Source of the DNA: Rhipicephalus microplus
Taxonomy: Eukaryota > Arthropoda > Arachnida > Ixodida > Ixodidae
Assembly (NCBI RefSeq): GCF_043290135.1
Contig: NW_027464588.1
Span: 4,517,501-4,581,500, forward strand
Reading direction: 5' to 3'
Length of the DNA stretch: 64,000 bases
Positions 21,240 to 31,691 of the stretch are shown here, one piece after another (within the stretch, counting starts at the first letter, position 1; every line of letters begins with the position of its first letter). The notes under the pieces are model-generated. The model was given only the letters and a program-made list of their open reading frames with translations. It was not told where the DNA came from and did no database searches. The position numbers and the translations under genes are program-made.

Positions 21240-21815
21240 GCGAAGAACCCTCCATGCATCCGTAGATTCACCCGTTCGTTCACTCATTCGTGCTTTCGTT
21301 TGTCCGCCCGTCCGTCCGTCCATCTCTCTGTTTATGCATGCTTCCGTGCGTGCGTTTGTCCTTCCGTCCGTACATCCGTGCATCCGTGGTTCTGTTCTTC
21401 CGTGTGTCGTTCCGTACGTGCTTTTGTTCGTTTGTATGTCCGTGCTTCTGTCTGTCCGTCTATGCGTACGTCCGTCTGTTTCTCCGTCCGTGCTTCCATT
21501 CAGCCATGCGTCTCTCCATGAGTCCGTTCATCTGCCCATCCATCCATGCGTACATGCTTCTGTCCACCCGTCCATGCTTCCATTCGTTCGTTCATTCTTG
21601 CTTCCAACCATTTGTCCATCCACGCATTCGTGCCTCTGTTCGTCTGTCTATCCTTACGCATGAACGAATGGACAAACGGACAAAAGAATGGACGGACGAA
21701 TGGAAGCAAGAACGAATGAATTGACGCAAGCATGGGCGGTCGGACGCATGGATTGGCGTCTTGCCCACTCATCATCATTCACTCCGTGGATATGCTGTGA
21801 TTTTTTCAGGTTTAA
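21240..21815. repeat. Minisatellite-cored element E (degenerate CGTCCGTC / GGACGGAC)
   Basis: 21290-21655 is a degenerate 4-bp-based repeat with C-rich top strand (TCCGTCCGTCCATC). Near 21657 the strand polarity flips to GGACAAACGGACAAAAG and GGACGGACG. The right end CACTCATCATCATTCACTCCG continuing into GATATGCTGTGATTTTTTC at 21766-21815 is shared with elements at 23380 (inverted) and 61825. Long open frames here in several frames and both strands are low-complexity artefacts. Confidence 0.8.
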
Positions 21816-23379
21816 GAACTTCGTGCAGTTACCAATTATGAACCAGTGTACTTTACGTTGTATACTTTAATATTCTGAAATAAAAATACATAACACTATA
21901 TTCCGATTTTGCCCTTTGGAATTTCCGATGCAAAGAGTTGCAGCATGATAACGCTAACTAGGCATATGGACTATGTCCTATTTTTCGTGTTCTATGAGTC
22001 ATTCAACTTTAGAAAAACAAAAGCCTGTCAAACGCACATGTTCAGTACGATTCTCCTTGCACTTTTTTCAGGTCTCATAATTTATGCGTTGAAAAAATGA
22101 GTGGCTTGTGCATCAGCAAGAACAAAATAATCTCCGCACAGCGCTAAGAGTCTATAAAGTGGGTAGTTTTGTCCATTGGTCTAATCAATTCTGGGTGGGC
22201 TTTCGATAGTACAATGGCACTTTGTGGGAGCACACATACCGAATGTTGTGCGGCGTCTCTAAGATTGCACGAGCCATTCTCCTTAAACCAATGCCATTTA
22301 TTTTTGGTTATATCATACTCGTGAGGCTGGGACAGATTCCGCCGTGAATATGAGAAAGCTCGCGGAGGTTTGATCGTCACATCTGACGCTAGTTTAGTCC
22401 CTTAGGAAAAGAACGGGAATGAAGACTATACAAAGGGTGATGTGTGTCAACAATAAAAAAACACATAACCGAAGTAACGTAAAGATTATAGCTTCTGTTT
22501 TGATACTGAAACACTTCTGTTTTGTAGCGGCCAAAGACAAAGACAGAGTTTCTATGCTGCCGAACGACAACATAGTAGCTTCTAGGTTCTGTAACCAGGT
22601 CACCATACACAAAAAATAAAAAAAAGTCGCGCTATCGCCGACTCTCCCCAGCTGCTATAACAATGTATGGAAGGGGAGGAGTTCTACGACCATGCTGCGA
22701 ATAAGTACAGATTATTTATGGCTGAGACCACGTGGTACAGGCCTACATTTACCCAAATGGTAGAAATGGCCGCAGACAACAAATACGGGGTCTGCATCTG
22801 CAATATATCTTTCAGCACACCCCTTACGGGACGACGATTGCCCTTCACTCGTAAAATAACAAGACACTCACTTGGTGTGGTTGTGCCTGATGGAAGTATC
22901 AAGAGATGTCTAGCATCTGATTAGCTTGTTATTGCACTAGATTCATATCTACTGACATTTTCTCAAATCCTGAAAAAAAAATGCAGGTATTCCATAGTGC
23001 ACTGAAATAGTGTTGCAGAAAGCCTGACGTTAGGCGTTCCATAAAATACCGGTACTTCAATAAGCTGCATGAGTCGTGATGACTTTGGTATTCGTTTGGC
23101 AAGAACCTAGCGTACTTTCTATTCTGGCATCTCACCAGCTTTCCTATTGCGATCTCGAGAGACCAGTGTACTTACTGTTGTACAGTGCCATAACATCTGC
23201 AAAAACTGATAAACCTCTACCAAAATTTGCTCGTGTTGTTGTCTATTCCATTTATCTGAATGTGCGAAATCTCAACAGAATCAAATCATTACTTCTTTCA
23301 TGGTCTCTAATAGGTTAGTTCATCAATTCATCATACAAAACATAAAAGTGCATAGTACGGCATTCACCCCACCCCCCAA
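21816..23379. other. Intergenic; unrecognised 85-codon frame at 22667-22924
   Basis: The plus frame beginning MEGEEFYDHAANKYRLFMAE (22667-22924, stop TAG) has balanced composition but no domain I recognise and an overlapping open frame on the minus strand. It could be an exon fragment or chance. The rest is AT-rich without signals. Confidence 0.35.
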
Positions 23380-23863
23380 ATCACAGTATATGCACGGAGT
23401 GAATCATGATGAGTTGGGCGAAGCGTCCATCAGTCCATTCGCGCTTCCATTCATGCGACCGTCCGTGCGTCCACCCGTCCGTCCACCCATCTCTTTGTTC
23501 GTGCGCCTATCCGTGCGTCCGTCACTGCGTTCGTCCCTGCATTTGCCCGGATGTCCGTTCGAGCATCCGCCCATCCATTGGTGCGTCCGTATGTGTGTCC
23601 ATCCATACGATTGTCCATGCAGCTGTCTGTCTCTATGTTCATCCGTTCGCTCACCCATTCATTCGTCTAATTGCTTGTATGTCTGTCCGTCTGTGTGTCC
23701 ATCTGTCCGTCCATCTAGTGAACACTACAAGTACCAACATATCCCATCTTTTCATTATATACTCATCATAGAGAAGTTACGCCATCCAGTGCACATTCCA
23801 CGGACTAAATGAGAGGTGGCTACCTACTACTACGACGACTACTACTACTACTACTACTACTAT

Positions 23864-23932
<69 letters not shown>

Positions 23933-23994
23933 AACTACTACCACATACATCGCGGACGCACGACCCACGTCTTAAAGAGCTTCGCTCCTAAAAC
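23380..23994 (-). mobile_element. Minisatellite-cored element A, complete-looking
   Basis: Read on the minus strand: a quasi-palindromic start AGGAGCGAAGCTC(T/C)T at about 23973-23990; then a GACGTGGGTCGTGCGTCCGC segment; a (TAG)n microsatellite; a block beginning CCACCTCTCATTTAGTCCGTGG with CACTGGATGGCG; a degenerate GGACGGAC minisatellite; and the end ATTCACTCCGTG, CATATACTGTGATTT near 23380-23410. The same ordered blocks occur, with gaps, at 55737-56458 and 61566-61825. No ORF encodes an enzyme, so it is a non-autonomous element or a structured repeat unit. Confidence 0.65.
23825..23943. repeat. (CTA)n trinucleotide microsatellite
   Basis: Nearly uninterrupted CTA repeats for about 119 bp with rare substitutions, inside element A. 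Homopolymer Tyr, Leu or Val frames through it are not genes. Confidence 0.97.
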
Positions 23995-24289
23995 TTTGTC
24001 CCGAGTTTTTGTGCAATACTTGCATAAATCTTTCCAACGTTGTGTAAAATGCATAGAAAGTATGCTTTCTTTACCTTGAATTGCGAAACTAGCTAAAATA
24101 GTGATTAAAAGTTTCGTGTAACGAGTAAATATTCTTAATAGTACCTAGGATTTAACGAGTGCAAACTACGATACTATTGAGATAAAACGAAACAAAGCAT
24201 TGAAGTTGTGAAGTTGTGAGCGTTGTACTTTACGAGAACACCCGTTGATTCACTTTGATGAAAACGATTTTGTATAAACATGTTCGAAA

Positions 24290-24870
24290 CATCTGTTGTC
24301 TGCAGTTCCTATCAGTGGTACGGGACGGCTTTGTGCCTTTCCACAGTAAAGTACCTCATACTCTAAATTGTTAACTACTATTTCTCAAAACACGGGTGTG
24401 AATGGCATTATGATCGCTCAACGGGGCGGCTTCATGCTCTCCCATAGTAGCGTACCAAGTGCATCGCACTGCTAACAACTTTTTCTAAACACACGTACCA
24501 AGACCTCATCAAGTGTGAGGCTCAAGAGACCGCTTTATGCTCCCCAATAGTAGACAACAAACGTTGTAAAGTATACAATACTCCAAATTGTTACCAACTT
24601 TTTCTAAACAAACGAAGTACTCAAAATTGTGCAAAACTACCTGAAAACACCTTCCGTCATTTTTTATGCCACCTCATCAAGTGTGAGGCCCACAGGACCG
24701 TTTTCAGCTCTCTGATAGTAAAGTACCGAGTATCGTTAACCACTTTTTCTGCAAAGTTATATCGCTACCATAGTTATGTACGATGTACTTGAAATTGTTA
24801 ACCCCTTATTCTAAACACCACTATCGTACACGTATTTCTAACAAGATAATGTTCTGTTAAATTGGTATTG
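24290..24870 (+). repeat. Irregular array of the GTTAAC...CTTTTTCT repeat family
   Basis: At least five units carry the ordered words AAAGTACC, CTCNAAATTGTTAAC, ACTTTTTCTAAACAC and, in between, CCTCATCAAGTGTGAGGC and CCGCTTTATGCTC. Spacing between units is irregular, roughly 65 to 145 bp, which indicates an old array with deletions. Single units occur at 20520, 37385 and 59385. Confidence 0.75.
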
Positions 24871-25414
24871 ACATCTGTGACAATTAATTTCTCCAAACAC
24901 ATCACTTTTTCTGAACATATACTGAGTTTTTTCTACTCCCATACTGAAAGTCACAGGCAGAAATAGTTGTTTATTTTCCTCCTAAACAATATGGCATTCC
25001 GTTCAAGCTTTGTGACTTTCTGTGTTCTTTTTCCATTTTCTTTCCTTCATTGATCAGTGATTTTGTTGCAGTACTGTCGTTACATCATGCCTACGCTCTC
25101 TCGGTGGCACGTTCCACTGAGGTTGTTTTGTTACACCATACAGTTGTACTCACATGAAATGTTGTTACTAGTATGCCTGCCGCAAGAGGCGCTCCTCGGA
25201 AGGCATTTCAAGTATTGTCAAAAAGAAGTAAAGGTAAAGGGATTTATTGATTGGTATTGTTACGTAAACGGACATGGCTTGAACATTACGCCAAAAACAA
25301 CAAACAAGAGGAGGATACGAGGCAAAGCTCTGGAAATAATCTTAAAGAGCGATCATGGAGATGAAAGAGACGAGGCGATCGCTATTCATAGTTGCAAAAT
25401 GACACACAGGAAGA
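24871..25414. other. Intergenic, no supported gene
   Basis: A 159-codon plus frame spans 25057-25536, but its C-terminal third overlaps a GA-rich LINE-tail-like repeat and no domain is visible, so it is not supported as a gene. Confidence 0.45.
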
Positions 25415-25510
25415 AGGAAAGAGAGAGAGAGAGAAATAGATTGGAATTGAAGCTGGTAAAAACACTGGTTAGCTACCCTGAACAGAGCGCGAAAGTAGGG
25501 GTCCAAAATA
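25415..25510 (+). repeat. Possible LINE 3' tail remnant with (GA)n
   Basis: GAGAGAGAGAGA followed by AAATAGATTGGA and then CACTGGTTAGCTACCCTG resembles, in order, the 3' end of the LINE at 45104-45180 on the plus strand (GAGAGAGAGAGA, AATAGAGAGGA, GGTTGACTACTATACTTGGGG). Weak similarity judged by eye. Confidence 0.35.
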
Positions 25511-25618
25511 GCTCGGATAGAACGAGATATGTATAAAACAAATAAAGCAAAAGAAAGACTACACATGCATACAGGTGCAGCGCATTCCAATCAATCAGAT
25601 TATCATCAAAGACAGTTT

Positions 25619-25718
25619 GAACGCAGAAAGCACAGGAGCACCTGCGCAGCCTTCTTTTGTGACGTACTGAACGCAGAAAGCACAGCAGCACCTGCGCAGC
25701 CTTCTTTTGTGACGTACA
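25619..25718. repeat. 50-bp perfect-looking tandem duplication
   Basis: GAACGCAGAAAGCACAGG at 25619 recurs at 25669 as GAACGCAGAAAGCACAGC; the 50-bp units differ at one or two bases. Confidence 0.93.
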
Positions 25719-28700
25719 GTACACAAGATAGAGCCTGTGTACAGTACCATCTGATAGAGACAAGCTTTATTGGGGGTTGTCACGCGTGGCGTCAGTCCAT
25801 CGATAGAAAGCTAATCATATAAATGTTAAAATTTATCTCATCATGTGTAATGGGAGCAAATGCTATTCGATTGATACTCATTTTGATTATGCGAGTGCTA
25901 CCTGATGATACTCGAATTGATAGCTATTAGATTCCAGTACCAAATCGAAGAGCATTCTATTCGATTATGTTCAGGAATAAATGGTGAAAATGTGAAATAT
26001 CATTTTTTTAAAGTAGGTCTTGAATTAGGAGCACCAACGGCAGAACCCCCAGAGAAAACCTTGAAAGTGCTAATGCTGATTTCTATTCTTTTAATCCATA
26101 AGTTAGTCTAAATGAAGCCTAAACATTTATGAACCGATAGCAAATGCTCATAGATCGTCGGATGAAGGCGTCTTTCTGAAAAACTTCGCGCTTGTACGTG
26201 CGTTTTCAACTGTGCTGATGTTGTAGCCATTATTCAGTTCCAGTTTTCATGTTGTAGTATTGAAGCGGTTAAGGGTAGCATATTCATGCCTTTCAATAGG
26301 CGCAAGTGTTGGGTTTCCATAAATTTTTTGCAGATATAGTTTCGAAAACTGACAATTCCATGGTTTCGCTGCCAAACCTCATGCTCCGATGACAGCTTGA
26401 ACTGTTTCGTTGCATTTTCACCTCATCTGTGGTGTTTTGTTCAAAGTTGTTTGGTTTATGTGGCCCAATTTTATTTCAAATGATGTCACGAAATCTCCGA
26501 CAGATGAAGTAGTGACCGTGGTGTTTTAAAATACAGCTACAGAACACCTCGAGGCTTTGTTCTCTAGTGTAGACAAGCTTGCCATAGCTTTAATATTGCT
26601 CTGTTGTCAGTCATATAGTTGTAACCGTAATGTCGTTTGGTCAAAACGTAAAAGTTTTGTTTCAAACAAAATGTAGTTATGTTCTTGAACTTTTTGAAAA
26701 AACGTTTGGCCTACTATTCAAAAACCACTCGTACAGTGATCAATTACTATCCGTATTTGATTTGAATGCAATTCGGTAGCGAATTCCCTATTGGCGCACT
26801 CTTAAGACTCAGGTGTGGTACCAATACTTAAGGCCTATTTGTTAAACATTATTTTTATTTCTTAACTCGCCAACGAATCAGAGGCACTTCACTATTGTTA
26901 TGTTTTGCACGCGGGCTCCATTCCGTAGCGGCAAAGTTTTCGCTGTTTTACGAGTTAGAGCGTGCAATTTGCAGAGTACGTGAGTTATTTATATGTCCTA
27001 ATTTGCATTGTGCACGTTTGTTTACTGCTGCAATTATTTTCATCGCAATAATTATACATGATTTTTGCACCACAGTTTGAGAAAAGAAGCTTTACGCAGA
27101 TCCCAACAATAATCACCTTACTTTCTCAAAAGTGACTAGGCCCCCAGTGCAGAAAGTAAATGAAACGGAAACTTTAAGGCATCACTTCGGTTCATCGTAG
27201 CACCTATGAAAACAGACGTAAAAAATCTTCGTCTGCGCACTGGCCTAAGTGCACTATTGTGCACTCGCCGTAACTTTACGGCTTGCCAAGCGATGTGGCA
27301 AGTTCCATACTTATAGAAAAGTACTTCGCTTCCTCAATTGTTCAAAACTGCACTCGTGTAGTTTTAGCTTGCACGCATGATAGCAACAAATCAAGCTACA
27401 TGAGTTGCATTGACCGTTAACACATGCAAAAATGCATGAACAGGAGTACCCAACAACACTCACTGGAAAGAGAACCGCAGTAGCTCAACTGGGGAAGCAT
27501 AGCTCACGTTATCCTGAAATTGCCGGCTTGGTCCATAACTGCAACAAATTTTGCTTTCTTGGCAGCTTTCACTCCCTTTGTGCCATAATACTGCGTTCTA
27601 CAAATCATGTTCCGTATACCTCTCTTGATTTTATATTATGTTGGTTTCATTAGGATTTGTCCAGAAAAAAAACAAGCGTTGTGATTTCTAGGGCATGTTG
27701 GTGAACTAAGCACGTAAATACATTCATTGCAATAGTGGAAAAGAACGTGTGAACGACTCCAAAATGCGCTTACTTCAACAACATTATTTTTGAAGAACAC
27801 AAACTATTCATACATAAATACGTCATCGGCTGCGAGTGCTGGTTTTGAAAGAAACGAGGAACGAACTGCTGCCCTAGTACTGCTCTTAACTAGCACGTGT
27901 GCCATATTTGAAACCCAGGCTATCTTGCTTTTTTTTTCACATGTATCGAACGTTCAGTAAACTTTGAGGCATGAAGGGAACGTTTGATGTGCTGGGAGTG
28001 TACAGGACGCTATATGTCTTTTTCAATGAGCAGTAGACAGGCGAAAAGCATATACGAGCGTATCTTCAATTATAAGATTCGCATTGGTATATAAATATGA
28101 ATTCAGTAAAAAAAGACACAATGGTTATACAAGGATCACTTGGGCAGCGCTCTTGATTAGATAATGCAGACTACGGAAAGAGCCCATTCACGTATCACCG
28201 TCCAGATGTCGCGGTGCGTATTGCAATATGTTAAAAGTGGTCTTATCCCTAAACATTACGTTCAGCCGGCCGCACCGCTAGTCACCCTGCCCACTTTAGG
28301 AATTGTAAGGAAGTCATTTGTTCTGGCGGGCCTACAAGGCACAGGGACATTGACGTTTTCAAACGGAATGGATTAACGAGGTCGTCCTCTTTGGTAGCAC
28401 ATGAACAAAACTGCCCTGAACGCATCTATAATGGTAGAAGTAGCGAAACGAGCACGGTAAGATAAATAGCTCCTGATTATCATGCATCTACGACAGTGGC
28501 TATTTGAGCAGCCAAAGCCGACACGACGTAGATGGTTTAGATACTATTACATTTGTATTATGCAGTCTGTTTTGTTTCGCTTTTTTGTTTCAGCGAAGCC
28601 TTGAATGTCCCGTTCTGGGCACACTCCGATTCTAATGTACATGTGTGTGGGTCTGGTACGGCTCTCTTTCAAGATAGAAGACTTTGGTCTGGTCTATGGT

Positions 28701-28740
28701 GAACGATGGCTTATTGCCAATCAGGCAGCATAACTGAGCA
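25719..28740. other. Long AT-rich intergenic tract, no gene recognised
   Basis: Only short frames (60-75 codons) without family features, such as 25905-26111, 26895-27080, 27432-27653 and 28164-28376. No structured repeat seen. Confidence 0.55.
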
Positions 28741-28753
28741 TTTCTTTGTACAG

Positions 28754-28901
28754 CATTTTCTTCGTTCAGCGAACTGGGAGCGCAGAGAAAACACAAAGGA
28801 CGAAGCGAGGAACCACACAACACGAGCGCTCGTGTTGTGTGGTTCCTCGCTTCGTCCTTTGTGTTTTCTCTGCGCTCCCAGTTCGCTGAACGAAGAAAAT
28901 G
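28754..28901. repeat. Perfect 148-bp palindrome flanked by 13-bp direct repeats
   Basis: The arm CATTTTCTTCGTTCAGCGAA...CACAACACGAGC (28754-28827) is followed without spacer by its exact 74-base reverse complement (28828-28901); I checked the arms base by base. The 13-mer TTTCTTTGTACAG occurs at 28741-28753 immediately before the palindrome and again at 28929-28941, leaving a 27-bp tail (AATTACCAACTGGCCCACAT...) after the palindrome. The direct repeats look like a target-site duplication, so 28754-28928 is probably an inserted foldback-type element. Apparent ORFs across it are mirror artefacts. Confidence 0.93.
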
Positions 28902-28941
28902 AATTACCAACTGGCCCACATTTTGATCTTTCTTTGTACAG

Positions 28942-29610
28942 GTCACTCACTCAATTGTAGACAGACAGAAAAGAAAAAAAGATAACTTTTATTAAAAAGA
29001 ACAGAACATAGCCGGCGTATAAAAACTGTTGACGCAACTGTGCATGGAGAGGAAAAGGTGAAGGGAGGGGGGGGGGAGTAGAAAACAGGCAAGACGTAGG
29101 CGAAAAGTAAAATAAAAATTTCAGAAATTTTTTATTGAAATAAAAAAATCCATGGTTCTCCTCGAAGGGAACCATAAAAAGTGAGCAAAGATCTGGGCAT
29201 TGTACTCATGAGCAATCAGAGGTTGCCCGAGCGTTCTCTATTACAATGCATAATGAAGGACGTGTTCAAGTGCATATAAATGTGTAAATTTATTTCGCCA
29301 AGCAGTCACCCTATGAGCTTCAAGGAAGATTTAGAAAATTGATGGACTGAACCATATGCCTCAAAAACAAAAAAAACTCAGGAAGCAGGAATCTTACCGA
29401 AGGCAAGATATCATATTGAAATGAGTAGTGTGCTGTGACACATAATTCTCGACTTGTGCCTTTGTGCGAAGAGTATCCATCAGAAGCTCGCGCATTTAGG
29501 CGCATTTAAGGAGAGATCAAGTCATCAATACTGTCCTCCATAGGTTATTTTCACCGGGAACAGCTATCTGTTACCTTGTAGTTAGGAAATGTCTATGTTG
29601 AAGTTCATTG
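28942..29610. other. Intergenic, no gene recognised
   Basis: AT-rich, with a G-run at about 29067-29077. No supported coding frame. Confidence 0.5.
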
Positions 29611-29924
29611 AAAAATTTGTGGGAGGCGGCTGGAGTGAGACGCTGTGCGGACGTGTTTCGCATGAGCTCCGGCCCGGTGACCGACTATCGGCGGACGCGC
29701 TTTTTCTGGACTTGCTGTCAGTGGGCTCGTCTGCAGGAGGTTGCCCTGTACCTACGGACACCACTCGTTTAGGCAAGTTTGTCCCCGTTTTTGGAGTTTC
29801 CGAGATTTTCCTATTAACCCCGCGGTGGCAGGGCTAGGCCTATCTCCTAGGCCAAGCCTGGTCTGGGCCGCGTCGCCCAGCGTCTGACTTGCGCCCGGTG
29901 ACCGTGGGTCTTGTTGGGCTGAAA

Positions 29925-31691
29925 ATGGAGTACTACGTCGAAGGGAAGACTATAACACCCGAAGATTTTGAAGCGGGAGAGTGGGCTCCAGTGCTGAAGG
30001 CACAGGACCGATTTAAGAAGACTCGGCATGGCGACAACGCCAAGAGTAAGCCTTGCGAGACGCACGCCGGCAGCGACGGGCGGAAGACGCACGGAGCGCA
30101 GCAAGTCAAGCGGGGGAAAGCGCCGGTATGGAAGAAACGCGGACCGTTTCTCAAGTTGCCAGGCACGGATTTCAAGATTGTGTACAGGCCCCAGAACTGG
30201 GACTTGAGTGTTGTGACAGCGAGAGAACTCGGATGTGCACTGAGAGCAGCAGCGCGTCTAACGAGTGCGATTGCCGCGGAAGAAGACATTGTGCGGGTTA
30301 ATGGCACAAACAACACGTTGACGGTGAGCACACCGTGAATAAATCGCAGTGGGGCATATGCAACTGTGAAGACGCTTAAGCTGGGTGATCGTGACCTGCC
30401 GGTTTCGGCGTTCGTGGCGCCATTGGAGAACTCCGTGCGGGGAGTGATTTATAATGCTTATGATGGATGCCCAGTGGAAGAAGTTCGGGCGGGATTCCTG
30501 AAGAAGAATGAAGGCATAGACATTCTGGACGCGAGACCTCTGGGAAAGTCAAAGGCGATTCAGATTACGTTCGGGGGAAAACGGATACCCCGGCAGATTA
30601 CTTACTGGAACTGTCTGTACGCTGTGATCCCGTACAGAAATTTAGTCGAGACCTGCTACAACTGCGGACGAGTTGGACATCGAGCGGACAATTGCTATCG
30701 TCCGAAGAGCAACCTATGTCACCGTTGCGGGAAGGACCATCCTGCCCCGCCAGAAGGAGAGCCACCTACGTGCACGCCGGTCTGCATCGTGTGCCATGGT
30801 GCGCATCACACAGGGAGACGGAACTGCAAGTTTCGCCTGGCTCGCAAGCCACCGACAGGCCGGCAGCAGAGCATCGAAAGAGAGAGTGAAGCTGACAACG
30901 ATAAACGGTCCTCGAGGGCCACGGAGTGGTCACCGAGGCGCAAAGAAGGCAGAAGCAAAAGCAGGGACCGGTCGAGTTCCTTCCGGCCATTGCCAGGGCG
31001 TGGGGGCGGCCAAGATGGTGGACGAGCATCCAGTACCAACAGCTGCGCACGGTACACCAACAAAAAGGTGAGCTTCTCAGGCACGGCCTCCCAGAACGAA
31101 ACCGCTCGAGAGAGGGAGTTAGCAGCGCTGGTTCAGCGACAGGGAGACTTGATTAAAAGAATGGAAAACAGAATTGCAGAGATGGAACGCGCACTTAGAA
31201 ACGACCAACGGCAGGGGACACAGGCACCAGCAGTGCAAGGCCTACAGAAAGCGACGCAAGAGGCGTCTGCTCGCGTACAGGAGAGTGCAGCTATGGAAGT
31301 GGAGAATCGGGGGACAGTGAAGAGACCACTGCCGGGGGATGAGGTAGCTAACGCAAAACGATTAGCCGAAACGTCACCAGTAGACATGCCACAGCCTGTT
31401 TTTAAGGTAATTAGTCTAAAGTCGGATGTAACCACACTTGCGGATAAAGTAGGCAAACAAGGGAAAAGACAGGATAGGTTGGAGGCTCGAGTCGAAAAAA
31501 TCGAAGCCAGATTAGACATAATAGAGGAGCGTCTCGGCATACTCTCCACTGAATTTAAGGATTCCCAAACCCAGGTCATGGGCATGTTTCAGCAGCTTCA
31601 TACTCTATTGGAGGCAAGACTGCCTCCCGTGGGTGGCCAAGTGCCATTAGTCAACCTGGTGCCTCATCATGGCGCCTCGCCAGCAAATTGA
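29925..31691 (+). pseudogene. LINE copy 2 ORF1 (CCHC Gag-like protein) with one nonsense codon
   Basis: ATG at 29925-29927 opens a frame of about 588 codons to TGA at 31689-31691, interrupted only by TGA at 30336-30338. N-terminal region: GTDFKIVYRPQN, equivalent to GDFKIVIR in copy 1. Zinc knuckles: CYNCGRVGHRADNC (near 30655-30696), CHRCGKDH (near 30718-30741) and CIVCHGAHHTGRRNC (near 30785-30829). Then an Arg/Ser-rich linker and coiled-coil stretches (LAALVQRQGDLIKRMENRI near 31120-31180; 31480-31560). Role in relatives: RNA binding and RNP formation. The 3' end overlaps ORF2 by 23 bases in a different frame, implying coupled or re-initiated translation of ORF2. Apart from the stop the frame is intact. 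Confidence 0.88.

Noticed and set aside
21210..21724. Several long overlapping open frames (100-144 codons) rich in Arg, Ser, Val, Cys
   Set aside because: They are translations of the degenerate CGTC/GGAC minisatellite in all frames and on both strands, not genes.
23777..24079. Poly-Tyr, poly-Leu and poly-Val frames
   Set aside because: They are the three frames of a (CTA)n microsatellite.
25057..25536. 159-codon frame
   Set aside because: It has no domain, its C-terminal part is a GA-rich repeat, and codon composition follows local AT content.
28632..28960. Frames on both strands sharing an identical internal peptide
   Set aside because: The identity is forced by the perfect palindrome; there is no independent coding evidence.
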